26,339 nucleotides of DNA, from positions 1 through 26,339 of the forward strand of contig JAWQFW010000044.1 of assembly GCA_035968095.1 (NCBI GenBank), read 5' to 3'. A program made the position numbers and the translations under genes. The notes under the pieces are model-generated. The model did no database searches. It saw only the letters and a program-made list of their open reading frames with translations, and was not told where the DNA came from. Of this stretch, positions 13,987 to 20,996 are shown one piece after another. Every line of letters begins with the position of its first letter. Position 1 is the stretch's first letter. The DNA is from IIICB1 sp035968095 (lineage in GTDB: Bacteria > Cyanobacteriota > Cyanobacteriia > Cyanobacteriales > SIO1D9).

Positions 13987-16900
13987 ATGTCCTATTTACC
14001 TGAAACGATTATGGATAGCTCCAATTCTTTTCTACAAGACAATTTCAACCCTTTCCTGAATCCAGGCGATGAATTTCTGAATAACTCTCTCCTACCAGAA
14101 TTACCAGTCAATCAAGCTAGCGTCGGTACATCTCTCAAGCTAGAATTAGAACCTACCCTAGAAAACGAAAATCCAATTAACTCAACCTCAGCCAACTTTG
14201 ATTCGTTGTTAGGGATAAATGAAACTATTCCTTTCACTGACTCAAATACCATCGTTAACGGTTTGAAAGGGGAATATTACAATAATCGTGATTTCACAAA
14301 TCTCGCTTTCACTCGTAGCGACGAAACCATTGACTTTGATTGGGGTAATAATTCTCCTGACGAAACCATCGCAGCAGATACTTTTAGTGTACGCTGGACA
14401 GGACAAATTGAAGCACCAACAACAGAAACCTACAAATTTTATACTACCTCTGACGATGGAGTGCGTTTGTGGATTGATGGTGAATTAATTGTTGATAATT
14501 GGACAGACCATGCACCCACAGAAAATTCTGGTATTATCGAACTCGAAGCAGGAGAGAAATACGACCTGCGACTAGATTACTACGAAAATAAAGGTGGTGC
14601 AGTTAGTAATTTAGCTTGGTCAACTCCGACAATTGCAAAACAAATTATTCCCACTGAAAAACTTTTCAACAATGTATCCCAACCCACCCCACCTGGTAAA
14701 GGAAAAGGATTAGTTGGAGAATACTTCGACAAATCTAACTTCACAAATTCGGTCTTGACTCGCATCGACGAAACAGTTAACTTTGACTGGGATCGTGGTT
14801 CTCCTGATAACCAAATTGCTGAAGATACTTTTAGCGTACGCTGGTCAGGAAAAGTGCAACCTCGCTATGACGAAAATTACACTTTTTATACCAATTCAGA
14901 TGATGGAGTTCGTTTGTGGGTAAATGGAGAATTACTCATTGATAATTGGACAGTTCATCCCACTACAGAAGACCGAGGTCAAATTACTTTAGAAGCAGGA
15001 GAACTGTACGATCTTAAACTCGAATATTACGAAAACAAAATTCACTCAAATATTGAGCTTTTGTGGTCGAGTGCTTCTCAACTAAAAGAAGTTGTTCCTA
15101 CTGCTCAACTTTATCCAATTTTACCGGAATCACCCGCAACAGGTACAGGTGAAGGTTTAACCGCAGAGTATTTTGATAATACTGATTTTACCGATTTAGC
15201 AATTACTCGAATTGATGAAACTGTCAACTTTGATTGGGGTCGAGATGCTCCTGATTCTAGTATAGAAACAAACACTTTCAGCGCCCGTTGGACGGGACAA
15301 GTAGAACCACTTTACACCGATTATTATAAGTTTTCCACATTTGCTGATGATGGAGTGAAATTGTGGGTTGATGGAGCCTTAATTATTGACGACTGGACAG
15401 AACATCCTACTCAAGAAAGTGATGGCTACATCTTCTTAGAAGCGGGACAATTGTATGACCTGAAACTGGAATATTATGAAAATTGGGGATTTTCCGATAT
15501 CCAGCTTTTGTGGTCAAGTGCATTGCAAAACCAAGAAATTATTCCTACTTCTCAGTTATATTCTGACCCTCAAATTGACCTGGAAGGAGTTTATTTCAAT
15601 GTCTTTGAAGAACCATTAAACTATGGTGATGAATTTGAAGCGAAGTTTCAAGTTAAGAATTCACGTCCTGGAGATGCGCGAGAATTTGATGTAAGTTTCT
15701 ATTTGTCAGAAAATGGCAAAATTACCTCGGACTCTCACCTGTTAGGAACTTATACTATTGATAGTTTGGCAGGTAAGACGACTTCTGAGGTATTAAGTGT
15801 TAATCTGAGTTTACCCGATCGCCAAACCTTGAGTAGTGACGGAAATACTTATACTCTGGGGATGATTGTTGATTCTGGTGGAGATGTCGTTGAAACTAAT
15901 GAAGAGAATAATGCTAATCTGGGTGAATATCGCGACATCGACACTGTAGAAATTTATCCCAGTCGTGAGTCGGAATCAAATCCAGTTTACGAGTTTCCCC
16001 AGGAAAATCAACCTCTAATCGGCGTTATCGATACAGGTTTTGCGTTCAATAATCCCGATTTGGATTACAATCGGATTGTCCCAGGTAGCGATTTCGTGGA
16101 CAATGATGACAACCCATTTCTTGGTAGTAGAGAAGGGAACCATCACGGTAGCCACGTTTTAGGCTTGATTGGGGCAACTCAGAATAATAACCTGGGTATT
16201 AATGGTATCAACGACGATGCACCTTTGTGGGTAGGACGCGCAGTTGGTTCGGGCGATTGGGCAGCATCTTTAGAGGAATTTGTCAACTATTTCGCTGCAA
16301 CTGGACAAACAAATGGCATTGTCAATCTTAGCCTCGACCTCACCCAAGAAAACCCTAATGGTAGTATAACCACTCGTTACGAACTAACACCAGCAGAACG
16401 AGCCGCCCTCGGAAAAGCCCGTCAGCAAGGAGTATTAGTCGTCGTCGCTGCGGGAAATGACGGTGAGGTGATGTCTGTCTTGGGACAAGCTTCTCAAGAG
16501 TTTGATAATCTAATTACCGTCGGTGCGGCTGATGGGTTAGAACGAGCCGCATATTCCAGCTATGGTTTAGGATTGAGCTTATTAGCCCCAGGAGGAACCT
16601 TAGATACACCAATTTTATCAACAGTTGGCGATCGCCTCGGAACAATGGCAGGAACCTCTGTCGCTACAGCGAAGGTAACAGGTGCAGCCTCCCAAGTTTG
16701 GGCTGCAAACCCCGATTTAAGCTACCGACAAGTCATTGAAGCGCTTACCTCCACAGCCCAAGATTTGCAGACATCCGGATGGGACGAACAAACAGGTGCA
16801 GGGTTGTTAGATTTAGAAGCGGCGATCGCTCTAGCGCAGCAAATGACAGGCGAAACTTATAATCCGACCGAATTTCTCATTCCGATAAGTTGGGACGGAG

Positions 16901-19404
16901 AAGGGGTGCTAACGCCATCAGAAAGGGCAGTTCAAACTGTGACAAGTCCTTTCTATACCGATCCTCTAACTGGAAGGACTGAATATAAAGGCTGGCTGAA
17001 TTCCGAGAATCCCACGGATGAGTATCATTTTACTTTGGATGATACCAGGCGACTTCAGTTCTCATTTGATGCACTTAATGGTAGTGCAGTATTAACTGGT
17101 AATGGTGTCAATGTACCCGCACAACTCACACAATTTGTAGAGAAGGAATTACTTTACGTTGATGCTGGTTATTTGAACAAGGGAAACTATACCTTAACAG
17201 TTAGTAAAGGAAGTCAAGAAGTAGACCCTTATCAACTAATAATGAACTTTATTACTAGTGGTGACACTCCAACTGCTTATAAAGTAGATCTACCGAGAGT
17301 GGACTTAGTAGGCGATAACTTGAGCATTACTTCAGGAAATTTAAGTGCAGGTGACAGTTTTAATGTTAACTTGCAATTAGCAAACACTGAATCTAGTAAT
17401 GCTAGTGATTTCCGCGTCAGTTTCTACCTTTCAACAGATAGTAATATCACAGACACAGATCATCTGTTAGATTCTGAGTTTGTGCTTTCTTTAGAAGGCG
17501 ATCAGACTAAAACTATCACCCAGCAACTAACTTTACCAGATGCTAACGATCAGTTTTGGAGTGATCAAGAAACTTACTACATTGGTGCGATTATAGATGA
17601 CCTGAGTGAAGTTGCTGAAACTAATCCAAACAACAACAAAATTTACCAACAGATTTCCATAGAGCCTGGTTTTCCTGTTAAAGATCCTATCTTACCACTT
17701 TACAAGCAGAACCCTTGGCTAGGAAATGCAACCGAAGAAGTTTACATCGATGACAATGGCTTTTACAGGCAACAGTTTGAGAATGGTTACATCGTTTGGA
17801 ATGGCGAACAAGCTGCCGCTTACCGAGAGGGTAAAGGAATTTCTGTAGGTGATGGTTTGCTGGGAGTTGCTATTTTTGAAGACTTCCCCTTACTAGAAGT
17901 AACCGTTGACGGCAACCTCGAAATACACAAATTAGATCCCTTTGGTACCCAAGACGAAGTTGGTTCACTTGAGGTTAGCGACGGTGGTTCAACCCTAACT
18001 TTAACTGGTAACACTTGGAAACAAATTCCGATTGGCTATGACCTCAAATTCAATTCTGTCTTAAAGTTCGATTACCAAAGCAGCTTTGAAGGCGAATTAC
18101 AAGGAATTGGCTTCGACAATAACGAGGACATTACTGATGAATCTGGCAAACTGTTTAAACTTTTCGGTACGCAAATCTGGGAGAATAACGTCTTCGATGA
18201 TTACTCTGGTTCCGATTGGAAAACTTACGAAATTCCCGTGGGAATGTACTTAACTGGATATCACGAATATTTAGTTTTTGCTAACGACCAAGATGAAGGT
18301 GATCTTGCAGCTAATAGTTCGTTCCGAAATATCCAACTGTATGAAAATGACGAGGTTTTGGATCTTCGCGATGAGAATAGCAATGGTTGGAATGCAGAAA
18401 TATTCCACTGGGATGAACAAGTAGATGGAGAAATAACTCCGGGAATAGTTTATGCAACTAAAGAAGGTGGCGAAGTTTATCCTAATTTTGTTGCTAAATT
18501 CAATTTAGACGGTACAGACAAGAATGAGAATGGACTAACGGTTGATTGGGGAACGAATTCTCCGAATAACAATCCTTTGCTTCCCCACGATAATTTTGTC
18601 TTGAAAACATTCACGGAAGCTAAACTTAATCCGGGCGAAACTTACGAATTTGAAGCGCGAGGAGATGACAAATTCCGTATTTTAGTTCGACCAATTAACG
18701 AACCGGATGAGTGGTTACACGTTACACCTTCAGCAGCTTTACAAAATGGTAGTTTAGCTTGGCAAGAAGTGTATGGAGAGAGTCAAAAGTACGAGTTTAA
18801 TGTTCCTGAAGATTCAGGTGAAGATTTCATGGTTGTCGCTTATCTTTATGAAGGTAGCGGCGATGCTAATTTCGAGTTGTCTTGGAAAGAAAAGAATTTT
18901 CTCCATGATAATCCTGAAGTTTCTAATCCTTTACGAGGCTTCAAATCTCCCATTGGAGTTCCAATTGGACAAGATGGATGGAAAATAACCCAATACCCTG
19001 GTGGTACTTATAGTCACGGAGGAACCTACGCTATAGACCTTAGTATAGCGGGCGACCAAGATCGTGGTAAGCCTGTATTTGCAATGCTTTCGGGAACAGT
19101 GGTAGATATCGTACAACAACATCCAGATACAGGAGGAGGTAAAGCCAATAACGCGAACACAAATAAAGTTGTGATTGAACATGAAAACGGATATTTCTCC
19201 CGATATCTACACTTGCAGCAAAATTTTAATTCCCAAGTTGATTTAAAAGTAGGTCAGAAAGTCAATGCAGGCGATTTGATTGGATTAGTAGGTAATTCTG
19301 GTTGGAGTAGTGGATATCACTTGCACGTAGACGTTGGTCAAATAATCGGAGGTGGATTTGTAACGAAACCGTTTGAAATTGAAGGAGTTTTTTCTTTTCG
19401 ATAA
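13987..19404 (+). CDS. Multidomain exoprotein: three PA14, subtilase S8, CARDB, M23 peptidase
   Basis: An 1805-residue protein, presumably exported. In order: a low-complexity N-terminus (1-90), three PA14 domains (about 92-225, 241-376, 390-525), CARDB (about 530-655), subtilase (about 673-950), a pre-peptidase-like beta domain (about 990-1088), a second CARDB (about 1103-1226), unassigned beta domains including a PA14-like one (about 1260-1640), and M23/LytM (about 1645-1800). The serine protease is complete: D682 in GVIDTG, H720 in HGSHVLG, N824 in AAGNDG and S891 in GTSVAT. M23 ligands are H1677, D1684 and HLH (H1778, H1780), with YLHL near 1741. PA14 modules usually bind sugars. There is no Sec signal; type I or another route must be assumed. 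The in-frame ATG at 14011 (M9) is an alternative start. It stands alone between long gaps. Confidence 0.9.
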   Translation: MSYLPETIMDSSNSFLQDNFNPFLNPGDEFLNNSLLPELPVNQASVGTSLKLELEPTLENENPINSTSANFDSLLGINETIPFTDSNTIVNGLKGEYYNNRDFTNLAFTRSDETIDFDWGNNSPDETIAADTFSVRWTGQIEAPTTETYKFYTTSDDGVRLWIDGELIVDNWTDHAPTENSGIIELEAGEKYDLRLDYYENKGGAVSNLAWSTPTIAKQIIPTEKLFNNVSQPTPPGKGKGLVGEYFDKSNFTNSVLTRIDETVNFDWDRGSPDNQIAEDTFSVRWSGKVQPRYDENYTFYTNSDDGVRLWVNGELLIDNWTVHPTTEDRGQITLEAGELYDLKLEYYENKIHSNIELLWSSASQLKEVVPTAQLYPILPESPATGTGEGLTAEYFDNTDFTDLAITRIDETVNFDWGRDAPDSSIETNTFSARWTGQVEPLYTDYYKFSTFADDGVKLWVDGALIIDDWTEHPTQESDGYIFLEAGQLYDLKLEYYENWGFSDIQLLWSSALQNQEIIPTSQLYSDPQIDLEGVYFNVFEEPLNYGDEFEAKFQVKNSRPGDAREFDVSFYLSENGKITSDSHLLGTYTIDSLAGKTTSEVLSVNLSLPDRQTLSSDGNTYTLGMIVDSGGDVVETNEENNANLGEYRDIDTVEIYPSRESESNPVYEFPQENQPLIGVIDTGFAFNNPDLDYNRIVPGSDFVDNDDNPFLGSREGNHHGSHVLGLIGATQNNNLGINGINDDAPLWVGRAVGSGDWAASLEEFVNYFAATGQTNGIVNLSLDLTQENPNGSITTRYELTPAERAALGKARQQGVLVVVAAGNDGEVMSVLGQASQEFDNLITVGAADGLERAAYSSYGLGLSLLAPGGTLDTPILSTVGDRLGTMAGTSVATAKVTGAASQVWAANPDLSYRQVIEALTSTAQDLQTSGWDEQTGAGLLDLEAAIALAQQMTGETYNPTEFLIPISWDGEGVLTPSERAVQTVTSPFYTDPLTGRTEYKGWLNSENPTDEYHFTLDDTRRLQFSFDALNGSAVLTGNGVNVPAQLTQFVEKELLYVDAGYLNKGNYTLTVSKGSQEVDPYQLIMNFITSGDTPTAYKVDLPRVDLVGDNLSITSGNLSAGDSFNVNLQLANTESSNASDFRVSFYLSTDSNITDTDHLLDSEFVLSLEGDQTKTITQQLTLPDANDQFWSDQETYYIGAIIDDLSEVAETNPNNNKIYQQISIEPGFPVKDPILPLYKQNPWLGNATEEVYIDDNGFYRQQFENGYIVWNGEQAAAYREGKGISVGDGLLGVAIFEDFPLLEVTVDGNLEIHKLDPFGTQDEVGSLEVSDGGSTLTLTGNTWKQIPIGYDLKFNSVLKFDYQSSFEGELQGIGFDNNEDITDESGKLFKLFGTQIWENNVFDDYSGSDWKTYEIPVGMYLTGYHEYLVFANDQDEGDLAANSSFRNIQLYENDEVLDLRDENSNGWNAEIFHWDEQVDGEITPGIVYATKEGGEVYPNFVAKFNLDGTDKNENGLTVDWGTNSPNNNPLLPHDNFVLKTFTEAKLNPGETYEFEARGDDKFRILVRPINEPDEWLHVTPSAALQNGSLAWQEVYGESQKYEFNVPEDSGEDFMVVAYLYEGSGDANFELSWKEKNFLHDNPEVSNPLRGFKSPIGVPIGQDGWKITQYPGGTYSHGGTYAIDLSIAGDQDRGKPVFAMLSGTVVDIVQQHPDTGGGKANNANTNKVVIEHENGYFSRYLHLQQNFNSQVDLKVGQKVNAGDLIGLVGNSGWSSGYHLHVDVGQIIGGGFVTKPFEIEGVFSFR

Positions 19405-19428
19405 GTAGGTAAGGTAGACATTACCTAC
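19405..19428 (+). terminator. Hairpin after dual-peptidase gene
   Basis: GTAGGTAA (19405-19412) and TTACCTAC (19421-19428) pair perfectly around an eight-base loop, starting at the base after the stop codon. Only a weak T-rich stretch follows (19440-19443), so it may stabilise the mRNA end rather than terminate by itself. Confidence 0.45.
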
Positions 19429-19483
19429 CTGAGATCAAATTTTGAACTTGAAGCTAATCTAGCAGCGATCGCCACTCGACCAA

Positions 19484-19499
19484 AAAGGCGATCGCCTTT
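19484..19499. repeat. 16-base palindrome built on GCGATCGC (HIP1)
   Basis: AAAGGCGATCGCCTTT is a complete palindrome and can fold as a six-pair hairpin with loop GATC. Two more GCGATCGC sites are within 80 bases, the densest HIP1 group in the window. Confidence 0.6.
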
Positions 19500-19668
19500 C
19501 CTCTCATCTCAGACAGCTTCTTCCTCAAAAAAAATATCTGACGGGATCGCGTTTTGCCTTGGCGATCGCGCCAGATATAATTGGCTAGAGATTGTACGAA
19601 GGGGTAAACCAGACAAATTTGTGCTAAATATTGATTAATCTGCGACAAATTTTTACTTATCCTCATCA

Positions 19669-19827
19669 CTATCTTTGATTTTGATTAATGAGATAGCTTA
19701 CACTTTGAGCAGGAGATTGTTGCAAATTTTCTCCGATTTGAGTCGGAGTAGTGGGTTTTCCACCCAGTTGCAAGAATAAGTAAAGTGATAAAGTAACTGT
19801 ACTAGCTAGAATTAATCTCTCAATCAT
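19669..19827 (-). CDS. Candidate small membrane or secreted peptide (52 residues)
   Basis: A short open frame translating to MIERLILASTVTLSLYLFLQ, followed by a polar tail that begins LGGKPTTPTQIGENLQQ and ends LINQNQR. Residues 4-20 form one hydrophobic helix, so it could be a membrane-anchored or signal-bearing peptide. The ATG is preceded on this strand by AAGGGGGAA, about eight bases upstream, a fair ribosome binding site. Upstream on the same strand are hairpins with T-runs (19897-19938) that could end an upstream transcript or attenuate this one. I recognise no family. Its codons look ordinary for this genome. It may be a real small gene or a chance frame. Confidence 0.45.
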   Translation of the reverse strand: MIERLILASTVTLSLYLFLQLGGKPTTPTQIGENLQQSPAQSVSYLINQNQR

Positions 19828-19896
19828 TTTTCGCGTTCCCCCTTGCGAACTTCGATATTACTAATATCTTCTATTTATCTACATTTATCGATGACT

Positions 19897-20040
19897 AAAA
19901 ACCGAAATAGCGGTGAAAAATCTCACTTTTGTAAGTGATCGAACTCACAATTGAGGTCAAACAGTAAGCCTAAACCCATCTCTCTTCGGGCTGACTTTCG
20001 GGTACAGCCAAAGGTGAATCGGGTTAGTTAGCCAGAGATG
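19897..20040 (-). ncRNA. Candidate structured RNA or attenuating leader
   Basis: On the minus strand an outer helix joins CATCTCT and AGAGATG (20040-20034 with 19983-19977). Inside it GGCTAAC (20033-20027) can pair with GTCAGCC (19995-19989), or GTCAGCC can pair instead with GGCTG (20009-20005), giving two exclusive folds. Downstream come TCACTT-ACAA-AAGTGA followed by GATTTTT (19938-19916), then ACCG/CGGT followed by TTTT (19914-19897), both terminator-like. It matches no RNA family that I recognise. It could be a small RNA or a switch ahead of the 52-residue frame. Confidence 0.3.
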
Positions 20041-20082
20041 TTAACACTTAGCTTGAGCGCTTAATCCAGGTTAAACTCTCCA

Positions 20083-20159
20083 TTTTCGTCACGTTTATCG
20101 CTCAAACAGAGAAATATCTCTAGATTTGGGTGACAGTTTGGTCAGATAATTGACGAAAA
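20083..20159. repeat. Nine-base inverted repeat with nested hairpin
   Basis: TTTTCGTCA (20083-20091) is the exact reverse complement of TGACGAAAA (20151-20159). Between them AGAGA-AATA-TCTCT (20108-20121) forms a small hairpin. It adjoins the structured block at 19897-20040. It could be a protein-binding site pair or part of a folded transcript. Confidence 0.4.
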
Positions 20160-20494
20160 ACGCCTCTGTAAGTACAAATCATCATTTACAACTATAATTA
20201 TAACTAATGCTAATTGATAGGTAGTTTACGCCAAGTATTATCTAAGCATAGTTTACCTGAAAGAATTGCTGTAGCTATGTTACAGAGAATACATTTTTCA
20301 GTTTTTGCTTCTACTTATGCGGGAATTAATTGATAAAAATTGCTTATATCACATTTTGATTAAGAATCTCATTGCTAATGCTGTGTTCTGAGTAGGTATT
20401 TTTCTCGTAGTATCGAAAATGAAGCCCCAAGCAAAAAGCTGATTCGGGCTGGAAAAGAGAAAAACACAATTCCTTAACGACAGGAAAGAAACAA

Positions 20495-20794
20495 ATGCCA
20501 ACTTATAACGTAAAATTAGTTTGCGAAGCTGAAGGTCTTGACACCACCATCGAAGTACCTGATGATGAGTACATCCTTGACGTTGCAGAAGAACAAGGTC
20601 TGGATTTACCCTATTCCTGCCGCGCTGGTGCTTGTTCCACCTGTGCTGGTAAATTGGTAGAAGGTGAAGTCGATCAGTCCGATCAGTCTTTCTTGGATGA
20701 CGATCAAATGGAAAAAGGATTCATTCTCACTTGTGTTGCATATCCTCGTTCGGATTGCACAATCGAAACTCATCAAGAAGATAAACTCTACTAA
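20495..20794 (+). CDS. petF: Plant-type [2Fe-2S] ferredoxin (ferredoxin I)
   Basis: A 99-residue soluble electron carrier that takes electrons from photosystem I and gives them to ferredoxin-NADP reductase, nitrite reductase, thioredoxin reductase and other enzymes. Cluster ligands are C42, C47 and C50 in PYSCRAGACSTCAGK and C80 in ILTCVAYP. The surrounding blocks EYILDVAEEQGLDLPYSCRA and SDQSFLDDDQ and the end CTIETHQEDKLY are those of the main photosynthetic ferredoxin. C10 and C88 are not ligands. AGGAAAG about seven bases before the ATG is the ribosome binding site. A strong terminator follows, so it is a single-gene unit with a long upstream region. Confidence 0.96.
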   Translation: MPTYNVKLVCEAEGLDTTIEVPDDEYILDVAEEQGLDLPYSCRAGACSTCAGKLVEGEVDQSDQSFLDDDQMEKGFILTCVAYPRSDCTIETHQEDKLY

Positions 20795-20843
20795 AATTCT
20801 TGGTTTAATTCTAGATCCTAAACTTTCTAGTAGAGATTGCAGA

Positions 20844-20880
20844 AGCAGGGAACATCAACAATCCCTGCTGAAAAATTTTT
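20844..20880 (+). terminator. Intrinsic terminator of petF
   Basis: AGCAGGGA (20844-20851) and TCCCTGCT (20862-20869) form a perfect eight-pair stem with a ten-base loop. A GAAAAA spacer and five T residues (20876-20880) follow. It lies about 50 bases after the petF stop. Confidence 0.8.
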
Positions 20881-20900
20881 CTTAAAAAATCAGGTATAGA

Positions 20901-20996
20901 GTGAGCAGTTCAATTGAATTCTTTCTGTTGCTGCTGAGTCTATCGACGATCGCGCTAATTGCGATCGCCCCCTACTCAATTTTTCGATTTCAGTAA
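20901..20996 (+). CDS. Candidate 31-residue single-span membrane peptide
   Basis: A short frame with GTG start reading VSSSIEFFLLLLSLSTIALI and ending AIAPYSIFRFQ. It is almost all one hydrophobic helix with a basic C-terminal end, like the very small subunits of photosynthetic and NDH complexes. AGG six bases before the GTG is a possible ribosome binding site. The last 21 bases overlap the 3' end of the convergent ftn2 gene, and a stop codon lies six codons upstream, so the start cannot move far. It matches no small subunit I know and has a GCGATCGC site inside. It may be real or chance. Confidence 0.35.
   Translation: MSSSIEFFLLLLSLSTIALIAIAPYSIFRFQ

Larger units (their letters stand above)
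19405..20494. other. Long gene-poor region between dual-peptidase gene and petF
   Basis: About 1.09 kb. It holds a hairpin right after the upstream stop (19405-19428), a cluster of three GCGATCGC sites (19465-19570), a candidate 52-residue gene on the minus strand (19669-19827), stem-loops at 19901-20159 and about 330 bases of AT-rich petF leader. A 71-codon minus-strand frame at 19454-19669 is built over the GCGATCGC palindromes and I do not accept it. Confidence 0.5.

Noticed and set aside
19454..19669. 71-codon frame on the minus strand downstream of the dual-peptidase gene
   Set aside because: It is GTG-started, runs over three GCGATCGC palindromes that keep frames open by chance, has no good ribosome binding site and resembles no protein family.
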